Part shown: in pieces, positions 1 through 6,275 of the stretch
Layout of the letters: every line of letters begins with the position of its first letter
How positions within the stretch are numbered: the first letter of the stretch is position 1
Source of the DNA: JASFQI01 sp050115555
GTDB lineage: Bacteria; Desulfobacterota; DSM-4660; Desulfatiglandales; HGW-15
Direction of reading: 5' to 3'
Length of the DNA: 8,978 nt
NCBI GenBank assembly: GCA_050115555.1
Contig: JASFQI010000196.1
Coordinates: 1-8,978 of the forward strand
Made by a program: the position numbers and the translations under genes
The notes under the pieces: model-generated
Seen by the model: the letters and a program-made list of their open reading frames with translations, nothing else
What the model was told of the DNA's origin: nothing
Databases searched by the model: none

Positions 1-1516
1 TTCTCCTGTATTCCGGATGCTGAAGCACCCGGCGGAACTGCGCCTCCGCCCCCTGAAAGCGACCGAGCTTGGCCAGGGAAGCCCCGAGGTTTCTGCGGGC
101 GATATGCAGATCCGGTGAGATCGCAAGGACCTCGCGAAAGTGATGCACCGCTTCAAGATGCCTCCCTCGGTCGTCCAGGGCCAGACCCAGGTTGTTGTGG
201 GCCAGATAATTATTCTGGGTCACTCGAAGGGCGTGACCAAAGAGCGTCTCAGAGTCCTTCCAATATCCGACCTGGTGGAACGAGAGCATCCCCAGCCCCA
301 GGATCACCACGCATGAAAGGCAGACACTCGACACTCTTTGCCACGGGGAACGCTTGATCCTCTCCGCGGCGAGCCACACGCCGGCCACCCAGAGGCCGAT
401 CATCGGGAGGTAGGCGTAGCGATCGGCTCGGGAAAAACCCCCGATCTTTATGAGCCCGATCACGGGCAGGAGCGTGATCAGGAACCAGAGCCAGCCTTTT
501 AGCAGGTAGGGTTTTCCTCGGCGAAACCGCCAGGTTCCCGCACTGATGAGCCCGAGGAGCAAGGCGGCGCCCGCCGCCTTTAAAAGCGAAACGGTTGGAG
601 GAAAGGGGTAGAACGGGGCCAGCCCCACGGGTACGATCGCCTGCCCCAGATAGGCTGCATAGGAGACCAGGGCATTTGTGATCCGGGAGATCAGAGGGTA
701 GGCGTCCATGGGTGTAAGTGCGCCCACGGCTTCCTCGGCAAACACGGCCAGGATCGAGGCCCCTGCGGAGAGCGCGAAAAGGGGGGCTTTTTCCAGGGTC
801 AGCCGGATCCACGGCCCACTCCTTTGAAACAGCCCCGGGAACCTCTTCCGCGGTTTTTGCGGTCTTGCCTCCGGCATCATGAGGGCGGTTCGGTAGCGCG
901 CCAGGGGCCAGAAGTCCAGAAGGAGCAGCGCGGCAGGAAAGGTGACGGCCATGGGTTTGGCCATCAGGCTCAGGGCAAAGCATACCAGAACGGCTGCGTA
1001 GCGACCCCAGCCCGGCCGGGCGGCATACCGCACATAGGCACCCAGGCCCAGGAACCAGAACAGAGCGCAGAGCAGGCCCTTACGCTCCGATACCCAGGCC
1101 ACGGACTCCACGTTCTGGGGATGGACAGCAAAGAGGGCGGCCACCAGAGCACTCCGCCAGAGCGCCCCGGTCATTCTCCACAGAACCAGAAAGAGCAGGA
1201 CGGCATTGAGCGTGTGGAGGATCATGTTGCTCAGGTGGTGGCCGGCCGGGTTCAGACCGAAGAGTTCGCAGTCGAGCATGTGGGACAGCCTGGCCAATGG
1301 GTTCCAGAAGGCGAGCGTGGAAGAGAAGGACCAGGCAGCACCCTTCCAGGTCAGGCCGGCCTTCACATCGGGGTTGTCCGTGACGAAGAACGGGTCGTCG
1401 TAGTTCACAAAGTCGTGGGTCAGGCCGCGGCTGTAAACGGCCGCGGCCAGAAGCACGAGACCCAGGCAGACGATCGCGGCGGGAAGCCGCTTCTGGAGAC
1501 CGCAGAAGCGATTCAC
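1..1516 (-). CDS. GT-C-like polytopic membrane glycosyltransferase with C-terminal TPRs (TMTC-like), 3' end cut by window
   Basis: About 505 codons are open from a GTG start to the window edge; the C-terminus lies outside. The start shares GTGA with the stop of the upstream glycosyltransferase, and an AGGAG (1526-1530) sits 9 bases before it. Seen: an N-terminal membrane segment (about residues 11-28), then an acidic NYDD motif (38-41) in the first external loop. Next come a conserved LSHMLD..LFGLNPAGHH block, HPQNVESVAWVSERK, many further hydrophobic segments, and a basic cytoplasmic loop rich in Arg/Lys/Pro. A DRYAYLP motif follows, then one complete TPR (about 437-470) and most of a second. 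The layout matches bacterial TPR proteins related to eukaryotic TMTC O-mannosyltransferases, GT-C enzymes whose first-loop acidic pair is needed for catalysis. Inferred: it transfers a sugar from a polyprenyl phosphate to a protein or glycan outside the cytoplasm; donor and acceptor are unknown. The partner gene just upstream could supply the donor. It is a paralogue of the gene at 2609-4777. Confidence 0.85.
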   Translation of the reverse strand, partial: MNRFCGLQKRLPAAIVCLGLVLLAAAVYSRGLTHDFVNYDDPFFVTDNPDVKAGLTWKGAAWSFSSTLAFWNPLARLSHMLDCELFGLNPAGHHLSNMILHTLNAVLLFLVLWRMTGALWRSALVAALFAVHPQNVESVAWVSERKGLLCALFWFLGLGAYVRYAARPGWGRYAAVLVCFALSLMAKPMAVTFPAALLLLDFWPLARYRTALMMPEARPQKPRKRFPGLFQRSGPWIRLTLEKAPLFALSAGASILAVFAEEAVGALTPMDAYPLISRITNALVSYAAYLGQAIVPVGLAPFYPFPPTVSLLKAAGAALLLGLISAGTWRFRRGKPYLLKGWLWFLITLLPVIGLIKIGGFSRADRYAYLPMIGLWVAGVWLAAERIKRSPWQRVSSVCLSCVVILGLGMLSFHQVGYWKDSETLFGHALRVTQNNYLAHNNLGLALDDRGRHLEAVHHFREVLAISPDLHIARRNLGASLAKLGRFQGAEAQFRRVLQHPEYRR

Positions 1517-2262
1517 GGTGTTCGGCTCCTGCGCAGGGCGCAGCGCACCAAGTGGGTTGCGGAGTCCAGCGCCATGCGCACGCCCAGCTTGGATTTTCCG
1601 TGACCGCGCGGATGGAATTGCATGGGAATTTCCTGGACCTGAACGGTTCGGTCGCCCACCTGAAGAAGGGACTGGAGGAACACCCAGAGGAAGGCGTGCC
1701 CTCGCGGGAGGGGTGTGGACGAATCGATCCGATTGAGGAGATCGGCTCGAATGCAGCGAAACCCGGACGTGCAATCGCGGGGTCCTTCGGGCGAGATCAG
1801 CAGGCGGAGGAGTCTGTTTCCCAGGCGGCTCAGGACGCGCCGTACCCAGGGAATGTCTCCCAGAGATCCGCCAGGGACGAGCCGCGATCCGATGGCCACA
1901 TCGTATCCCGAGTCACAGGAGAGGATCAGGGCCGGGAGAAGGGAGGGGTCGTGCTGGAGGTCTGCATCCATCTGGACGATGAGATCGGGGTCGAATGCGG
2001 TCAAGGCATGGGCCATGCCCCTTTGATAGGCCTCTCCGATGCCTTGCTTTCGCCCGCAAAGGAGGCTGACTTCGGGATGTCCTCGGGACAGCCGTTCCAC
2101 CTCCCGAGCGGTACCGTCCGGAGAGGCATCGTCCACCACGAGCACGTGAAGATCGAACTCCGGCAAGTGTTCTGCAGCCCGAAGGATTCGAGGGATCAGG
2201 ATCGGCACATTGCCGGCTTCGTTGTACGTGGGCAGCACCACGCAGGCCTTCTTCCTGTACAT
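1513..2262 (-). CDS. Polyprenol/dolichyl-phosphate mannose synthase-like family 2 glycosyltransferase
   Basis: The 249-residue protein is a GT-A fold family 2 glycosyltransferase of the Dpm1 type. Seen: PTYNE (11-15), VVDDASPDGT (42-51) for nucleotide binding, QMDADLQHDP (97-106) with the metal-binding DAD, GSRLVPGG (125-132), DCTSGFR (163-169), and a HPRGHGKSKLG stretch (217-227) typical of the family's C-terminal loop. There is no clear C-terminal membrane anchor, so it resembles the short soluble or peripheral Dpm1 form rather than anchored ones. Known for the family: transfer of mannose (less often glucose or another hexose) from a nucleotide sugar to dolichyl or undecaprenyl phosphate at the cytoplasmic face. 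The start ATG has GGGAG 8 bases upstream. The gene ends in a GTGA overlap with a GT-C-like transferase, the enzyme class that uses such lipid-linked sugars, so the two probably form a donor-maker and donor-user pair. Which sugar is used cannot be read from sequence. Confidence 0.88.
   Translation of the reverse strand: MYRKKACVVLPTYNEAGNVPILIPRILRAAEHLPEFDLHVLVVDDASPDGTAREVERLSRGHPEVSLLCGRKQGIGEAYQRGMAHALTAFDPDLIVQMDADLQHDPSLLPALILSCDSGYDVAIGSRLVPGGSLGDIPWVRRVLSRLGNRLLRLLISPEGPRDCTSGFRCIRADLLNRIDSSTPLPRGHAFLWVFLQSLLQVGDRTVQVQEIPMQFHPRGHGKSKLGVRMALDSATHLVRCALRRSRTP
1526..1530 (-). promoter_or_regulatory. Ribosome-binding site for the GTG-started GT-C gene
   Basis: AGGAG on the minus strand lies 9 bases before the GTG at 1516-1514, inside the last codons of the upstream glycosyltransferase gene. 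It supports the GTG as the start and, with the GTGA overlap, suggests coupled translation of the two genes. Confidence 0.6.
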
Positions 2263-2307
2263 CTCCGATGCTCCCAGTCCTGGACCCGGTCTGTTGAATC
2301 CTCTTCA

Positions 2308-2336
2308 ATTCTCCCTCAACCGATCCGAGAGGGCAA
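2308..2336 (-). promoter_or_regulatory. Candidate sigma-70-type promoter for the Dpm1-like/GT-C unit
   Basis: On the minus strand TTGCCC (2336-2331) is followed after 17 bases by GAGAAT (2313-2308); each box matches the consensus at 4 of 6 positions. It would start transcription about 40 bases before the ATG at 2262. Spacing and position are right, but the boxes are imperfect and no experimental support is available. Confidence 0.3.
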
Positions 2337-2370
2337 GCCGTAAGACCCCTCTTCGCTGCGGTTCATTTCA

Positions 2371-2380
2371 GCGATATCGC
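2371..2380. promoter_or_regulatory. Perfect 10-base palindrome in the divergent region, possible operator
   Basis: GCGATATCGC reads the same on both strands and lies between the two candidate promoters, upstream of both -35 boxes. A dimeric regulator bound here could affect both directions. A palindrome of this length can also arise by chance, and no regulator gene is seen nearby. Confidence 0.2.
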
Positions 2381-2401
2381 CGACCTCCATACCCAGGCCC
2401 G

Positions 2402-2429
2402 TTGCCATCCCTCGCGATCCTGTGATAAA
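2402..2429 (+). promoter_or_regulatory. Candidate sigma-70-type promoter for the second GT-C gene
   Basis: TTGCCA (2402-2407, 5 of 6 matches to the -35 consensus) is followed after 16 bases by GATAAA (2424-2429, 4 of 6). A TG at 2421-2422 sits one base before the hexamer, as in extended -10 promoters. The surrounding AT-rich patch (GATAAATTTTT) stands out in this GC-rich region. Transcription would begin near 2436, leaving a leader of over 100 bases before the 2550 ORF. Confidence 0.35.
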
Positions 2430-2536
2430 TTTTTGCGTCGTTGCCTTGAGCGCGGGCGAAACCGGCCCCATCAAGGGAACAAACTCCGTTCCATAAGACG
2501 CACCGGTCGTGTGCTGCCGTGACCGTGGATGCAGCG

Positions 2537-2543
2537 AAAGGAG
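2537..2543 (+). promoter_or_regulatory. Strong Shine-Dalgarno before the leader ORF
   Basis: AAAGGAG lies 6 bases before the ATG at 2550. It is among the best ribosome-binding sites in the window, yet it points to a 20-codon ORF in a different frame from the large membrane-protein gene. Confidence 0.5.
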
Positions 2544-2549
2544 TAAGCC

Positions 2550-2612
2550 ATGATGAAAAGCCGTCGTCCCATGGAAAACGGGAGTCGGCCGTTCAGGCCG
2601 GTTTCGGCATGA
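2550..2612 (+). CDS. Possible 20-residue leader peptide coupled to the GT-C gene
   Basis: ATG-ATG begins a 20-codon ORF (starts MMKSRRPMENG, rich in Arg and Pro) with a near-perfect SD at ideal spacing. Its TGA stop overlaps, as ATGA, the ATG at 2609 of the large GT-C gene. That is the geometry of translational coupling, and the ATG at 2609 has only a weak ribosome-binding site of its own. The peptide matches nothing recognised. Another reading is that this is the true start of the GT-C protein and a frameshift (biological or a sequencing error) separates the two frames. It could also be chance. Confidence 0.35.
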   Translation: MMKSRRPMENGSRPFRPVSA

Positions 2613-4777
2613 CGGAGCGTCCCACCATGCAGGACCGCTGGTTGCCTCTTTTTGTCTGCGTGATCCTGGTCGCCTTGATCGGGGGCGTCTTCGGAGGACT
2701 GGCAGGGAACGAATTCGTCGCTTATGACGACGACGTCCATGTGACCCGGAACGGCCGGGTTCGAAACGGGCTGACCTCAAACGGGTTGATCTGGGCGTTC
2801 ACGACCCGGCATCAGGGACACTGGCATCCCGTGACCTGGCTGTCCCACATGCTGGACTGTGAGCTTTTCGGCCTGAATCCGGCTGGCCATCACCTGAGCA
2901 GCCTTGTCCTTCACGGAATCAGTACACTCCTCCTCTTCCTCCTCATGCATCGAATGACTAGAGCGCCCTGGCGGAGCGCTCTGGTGGCCGCGCTCTTTGC
3001 GATCCACCCCCTTCACGTGGAGCCGGTCGCCTGGGTGGCCGACCGGAAGGATCTTCTGAGCACGCTTTTCCTCCTCCTGGCGCTTCGCGCCTGGGTTCCC
3101 TATGCAGAGCGCGGGGCAGCAACGGCATACGCCCTTTCCCTGGCCTCTTTCACCGCGGGTCTCCTGTCGAAATCCATGATTGTGACCCTGCCCGCCCTTC
3201 TCTTTCTTCTGGACGCCTGGCCGTTGAATAGGATCCCCTGGCAAAGCGAAAAGGGGTCGCCCAACTCCCCTTCGTATAAGCGGTGGATTCTGGAGAAAGT
3301 ACCCTTTTTTCTCCTTTCCGCGTTCTTTGGGTGGGTGGCGATCTGGGCCATGAAGGCCGGCAAAGGAGGTGTCCATGATTTAGGGATTCAGGAGATCCTC
3401 CCTGCGCTGGACCGGGCCGGATCCGCTCTCATCATTGCGGGCACGTACCTGCGACGCACGGTCTGGCCTGACGACCTGGCAGTGATGTACGGGTGGATCC
3501 ACAATCCGGATCCGTGGCAGATCCTCATCTCGGGCCTCGTGCTCCTGGGAATCTCTCTGGCCGTGATCCGCCTCCGGCGGGGGTATTTCACGTTCGGCTG
3601 GGTCTGGTTCCTCCTCACCCTGGCGCCGGTTGCAGGACTGATCCAGTCCGGCCCGAGCACCCCGGCTGACCGCTATACCTACCTTCCCCTTGTCGGGATC
3701 TTCGTCATGGCCTCATGGGGCGCATCGGAGCTTGCGCTGAAAAAACAAAGCCGCGGCAGAGCGGTGATTGGAGTTCTGGCCGTGATGATGATCGTTGCTT
3801 TGGGACTGGCGGCTCGGCGGCAGGTGACCACCTGGAAGGACAGCGAGTCCCTGTTTCAACGTGCGATCGCTGTCACCCCGGGCTCATACCGCGGGCATAA
3901 CAACCTGGGCAACGTCCTGGCGCAACAGGGTTGCCTGAAAGAGGCCGAAGGTCACTTCCGCCAAGCCCTGCGCAGTCGGCCGGGTTTTTCCAAGGCGCAT
4001 CACAACCTCGGTCTCGCCCTCTTCGCGCAGGGAGACACAGAGGAGGCAATTCGGCAGTTTCGTATCGCACTTCGACTGGATTCGGACTATGTGGACGCCC
4101 TCAACAGCCTGGGAAACGCCTTTGCATCCGCAGGGCGCCTGGATGAGGCAGAGAAGCAGTACCGATCCGCCCTTGAGATCGAGCCCGGTTTTTCAGAGGC
4201 CTTCAACAACCTGGGCAACGTCTATGTGCGCAAGGGCAGACCGGGGCGTGCGGCCGTAGCGTACGAGCAGGCCCTCGCCCTCCGTCCCGACTATTTCGAG
4301 GCCCATCGGAATCTGGCGCGTCTCCGCCTCTCCCAGGAAAGACCCCGAGAGGCGATTCATCATTATGAAGAAGCCCTGCGACTTCAGCCGGAGGCGATCG
4401 AACTCCATTACGGCCTCGGCGAATCTTTTGTTCGTGCAGGAGACCTGCAACACGCAGAAGAGCATTTCCGGGCCTTTCTTCAGGGACAACCCGACCATGC
4501 AGGGGCGCATTTCCATCTCGGCAGCCTGCTCGCCCTGGCGGACAGGGATAAAGAGGCGCTTCACCACCTGAAGCGTTCTGCGGAGCTCGCACCCCGTCAC
4601 GCACCGGTGCGATTTGCTCTGGGGCTGGCCTACCTCACCGAAGGCCGTCTGGAGCGGGCCCGGGAAGAGGTTCAAGCCCTGATCACGCTGGATGAGCGAC
4701 TGGCAAATCGGTTGACCCGGGAAATCGATCGGGTGGCCTCTCTTCCGACGCGGAGCGGACAGCCGACGGCTCGTTGA
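2609..4777 (+). CDS. GT-C-like polytopic membrane glycosyltransferase with eight TPRs (TMTC-like)
   Basis: The 722-residue protein has an N-terminal membrane half and a TPR half. Seen: a first membrane segment (about 12-32), then a YDDD motif (39-42) in the first external loop, HWHPVTWLSHMLD (71-83), GHH (93-95), HPLHVEPVAWVADRKD (133-148), DRYTYLP (354-360), roughly ten hydrophobic segments in all, and eight consecutive 34-residue TPRs (427-698). The acidic first-loop motif and overall design match the TMTC/GT-C family, known in eukaryotes to O-mannosylate proteins from dolichyl-phosphate mannose. Activity here is inferred. It is a paralogue of the gene at 1-1516 and diverges from it. Start choice: the reading frame is open back to GTG 2519, but that 30-residue extension is polar and has no SD. 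ATG 2609 is reached by ATGA coupling from the leader ORF. ATG 2627, with GGAG 9 bases before it, is the other good candidate. The gene ends facing the minus-strand flavoenzyme gene. Confidence 0.88.
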   Translation: MTERPTMQDRWLPLFVCVILVALIGGVFGGLAGNEFVAYDDDVHVTRNGRVRNGLTSNGLIWAFTTRHQGHWHPVTWLSHMLDCELFGLNPAGHHLSSLVLHGISTLLLFLLMHRMTRAPWRSALVAALFAIHPLHVEPVAWVADRKDLLSTLFLLLALRAWVPYAERGAATAYALSLASFTAGLLSKSMIVTLPALLFLLDAWPLNRIPWQSEKGSPNSPSYKRWILEKVPFFLLSAFFGWVAIWAMKAGKGGVHDLGIQEILPALDRAGSALIIAGTYLRRTVWPDDLAVMYGWIHNPDPWQILISGLVLLGISLAVIRLRRGYFTFGWVWFLLTLAPVAGLIQSGPSTPADRYTYLPLVGIFVMASWGASELALKKQSRGRAVIGVLAVMMIVALGLAARRQVTTWKDSESLFQRAIAVTPGSYRGHNNLGNVLAQQGCLKEAEGHFRQALRSRPGFSKAHHNLGLALFAQGDTEEAIRQFRIALRLDSDYVDALNSLGNAFASAGRLDEAEKQYRSALEIEPGFSEAFNNLGNVYVRKGRPGRAAVAYEQALALRPDYFEAHRNLARLRLSQERPREAIHHYEEALRLQPEAIELHYGLGESFVRAGDLQHAEEHFRAFLQGQPDHAGAHFHLGSLLALADRDKEALHHLKRSAELAPRHAPVRFALGLAYLTEGRLERAREEVQALITLDERLANRLTREIDRVASLPTRSGQPTAR
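3887..4702 (+). repeat. Eight tandem 34-codon TPR units
   Basis: The unit recurs exactly every 102 bases, with the usual TPR signature (small or aromatic residues at set positions, NNLG near the start, A..F..AL..P at the end). Units 1 and 4 share an identical 18-base stretch (3899-3916 and 4205-4222), exactly three units apart. Other units have drifted, so this is an old repeat. TPRs normally bind peptides; here they may select the acceptor or a partner. Confidence 0.85.
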
Positions 4778-4814
4778 AAGGGGTTTGCCCGCGCATTCCT
4801 AAAAGGCCTTTAAT

Positions 4815-4862
4815 GGGAGGGCGGAGAGATTGAATCTCCCCGCCCTCCCGCTTCCAGCGGGA
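4815..4862. terminator. Two overlapping hairpins between convergent genes, probable bidirectional terminator
   Basis: Hairpin A pairs 4815-4824 with 4840-4849 (10 perfect pairs, nearly all G-C). After one A-C mismatch it continues with five more pairs around a three-base loop. Hairpin B pairs 4846-4852 with 4856-4862 (7 perfect pairs, three-base loop). They share bases 4846-4849, so only one can be fully formed at a time. Neither has a T-run on the plus strand. On the minus strand hairpin A is followed only by a weak ATTAAAGGCCTTTTA, partly the palindrome AAAGGCCTTT (4802-4811). The position, 38 bases after the GT-C stop, fits transcription termination for the plus-strand gene and perhaps for read-through from the other side. 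Confidence 0.55.
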
Positions 4863-4906
4863 CGGGGAATGGGTAAAGCATTTTCAAGGGCGTCCAGCCG
4901 GGGACA

Positions 4907-4933
4907 CATGAAGGAGTCCGGGCTTCCTTCATG
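4907..4933 (-). terminator. Hairpin over the stop codon of the flavoenzyme gene
   Basis: CATGAAGGA (4907-4915) pairs perfectly with TCCTTCATG (4925-4933) around a nine-base loop. The TGA stop of the flavoenzyme gene (4931-4929) lies inside the stem. It could help end the four-gene minus-strand transcript or protect its 3' end; no U-tract follows, so simple intrinsic termination is uncertain. Confidence 0.4.
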
Positions 4934-6275
4934 CACCGGCGAGATCCCGGCCGGCCCGAAGGCCCGTGAGCATGGCCTGGTCCTGGTTGTCGTACTGATG
5001 AAGGCCGTTTCGGCCGATGGTCTTCAGGTTGGTAAATCCCGAGAGATAGTGCAGCACGGTGGAGAGGTCCTGCGACGAGTCCAGTAGATAGCAGGGGTAG
5101 GCCTCGGTCTGGCGATAGACCACCCCGTCCACAACGTCGGTTCGGCGGGCCAGTCCCAGGCGTTCCAGCTCGTGAGCCGCCCTGTGGATCAAGGTGTTGT
5201 CGTCCATGGACCAGAGGGCATCGCCCCGTGTGCAGAAGTACTCCAGACCCAGACCCGTTTTCGTTCTATCGGGCACCATGGCCGGGCTCCAGTTCTTGAA
5301 ATTCTGAATACGTCCCACCGCCACGTCCGGAGAATGAATGTAGATCCACTGGTCCTGGAACAGGTCATCACGATCTGCAATGAGACCGACTAGAATGAAA
5401 TCCCGGTAAACGAGACGGCCTGCGGCACGAGCTACCTCGGTGGGTGGCTCAGGAGAGAGGCGTGACACGAGGTCTCGAAGGGGGATGCTCGTGATGAGGT
5501 GTCCTGCTGGGATCTCGACGGTTCGACCTTCCTTTACTAAACGGACCGAGCGCACGACCTCTCCTTCCCGTCGCACGCACACGAGCTCGGAGTTCAAGTG
5601 GAATGAGCCTCCCAAGGCCTGGATTCGCCTGGAAAACGCCTCCCACATCATTCCCGGGCCCTGGAGGGGGTAGTGAAAACGGCCTGTGAGGGTTTTCAAT
5701 CGTTTCCTGCCGCCGAGAGCACTCCAGAGGGCGGAGGTGAGGGAAAGGCCCTGAATGCGTTCCGCAGCGAGCCTGGAGGCCAGCTCCGTGCAGGGCACCC
5801 CCCAGACCTTTTCCGTATAGGACCGAAAGAACCGATCATAGAGTCGAGGTCCGAAACGGGAAGAAACCCACTTCTCGAATGTGTCCGCCTCCCGGGTCGG
5901 GCGGGTGCGAGCTCGCAGGTAGCTGGCAAGAATTCGGGTGCCTTCCTCCAGACCCACAGTCCGAAGGACGTCGGCGAGCTCGAGGGGGTATCGGATGAAA
6001 CGATCCTGGTAAAAGATGCGGGAAAGACGTTCGACGGGCAGGAAATCATCCGGCAGGTTTTCTTGCCAGAGCTGTTGAATCCTCGGGAAGGGAGTGAAGA
6101 ACCGGTGCCCGCCGATATCGAACCGAAAACCTCGATGGGTCTCCGTGCGGGCCATTCCTCCAACATGCGGGCGCTTCTCCACGATCATCGGGGCCTGACC
6201 CCGCCGCGCCAGCTCGTAGGCAGCGGCAAGCCCGGCCGGTCCAGCGCCTATGATCACCGTAGGGTCCCGGTGCAT
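4929..6275 (-). CDS. FAD-dependent oxidoreductase of the amine-oxidase/HemY-like family
   Basis: The 448-residue protein has a complete Rossmann FAD-binding start: IIGAGPAG (8-15), the acidic E33 that holds the ribose, VGGMART (38-44) and FDIGGHRFF (52-60). This is the pattern of the NAD_binding_8/amine oxidase superfamily, which also contains protoporphyrinogen oxidase, carotenoid desaturases and UDP-galactopyranose mutase. The C-terminus carries the second FAD contact, GRNGLHQYDNQDQAM (421-435), so the enzyme is full length. No signal peptide or membrane span is evident. The start ATG abuts the TGA of the upstream glycosyltransferase gene with only a weak SD, so translation is probably coupled. 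The partnership with a GT2 enzyme argues for a sugar, polyprenyl or lipid substrate rather than haem synthesis, but the reaction cannot be assigned. A UDP-galactopyranose-mutase-like role is possible and not shown. Confidence 0.85.
   Translation of the reverse strand: MHRDPTVIIGAGPAGLAAAYELARRGQAPMIVEKRPHVGGMARTETHRGFRFDIGGHRFFTPFPRIQQLWQENLPDDFLPVERLSRIFYQDRFIRYPLELADVLRTVGLEEGTRILASYLRARTRPTREADTFEKWVSSRFGPRLYDRFFRSYTEKVWGVPCTELASRLAAERIQGLSLTSALWSALGGRKRLKTLTGRFHYPLQGPGMMWEAFSRRIQALGGSFHLNSELVCVRREGEVVRSVRLVKEGRTVEIPAGHLITSIPLRDLVSRLSPEPPTEVARAAGRLVYRDFILVGLIADRDDLFQDQWIYIHSPDVAVGRIQNFKNWSPAMVPDRTKTGLGLEYFCTRGDALWSMDDNTLIHRAAHELERLGLARRTDVVDGVVYRQTEAYPCYLLDSSQDLSTVLHYLSGFTNLKTIGRNGLHQYDNQDQAMLTGLRAGRDLAGA

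Larger units (their letters stand above)
2263..2549. other. Divergent intergenic region between the two GT-C units
   Basis: About 290 bases lie between the start of the Dpm1-like gene (minus) and the leader ORF of the second GT-C gene (plus). No convincing protein-coding stretch is seen here. The region holds one promoter-like pair for each direction and a 10-base palindrome between them, listed separately. A 5-base inverted repeat (TTGAA 2294-2298, TTCAA 2304-2308) touches the proposed minus-strand -10 box. Confidence 0.6.

Noticed and set aside
249..983. Minus-strand open frame of 244 codons
   Set aside because: It is out of frame with the GT-C gene, which reads continuously through this stretch with membrane segments and a TPR. 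The product is Arg/Pro/Gly-rich without a domain.
824..2343. Plus-strand open frames of about 260 codons at 824-1603 and 1552-2343
   Set aside because: They are antisense to the GT-C and Dpm1-like genes, which carry intact family motifs along their whole length. The products look like shadow translations.
2519..2608. GTG 2519 as the start of the second GT-C protein
   Set aside because: The added 30 residues are polar, have no SD in front and overlap the SD and leader ORF. The first membrane segment comes naturally a few residues after ATG 2609 or 2627.
2777..3376. Minus-strand open frame of about 200 codons inside the second GT-C gene
   Set aside because: It is antisense to the conserved membrane region; its Lys/Arg/Glu-rich product is the reverse reading of hydrophobic codons.
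3899..4222. 18-base exact direct repeat as a mobile-element or recombination site
   Set aside because: The copies are exactly three TPR units apart and encode the same NNLGNV stretch, so the protein repeat explains them.
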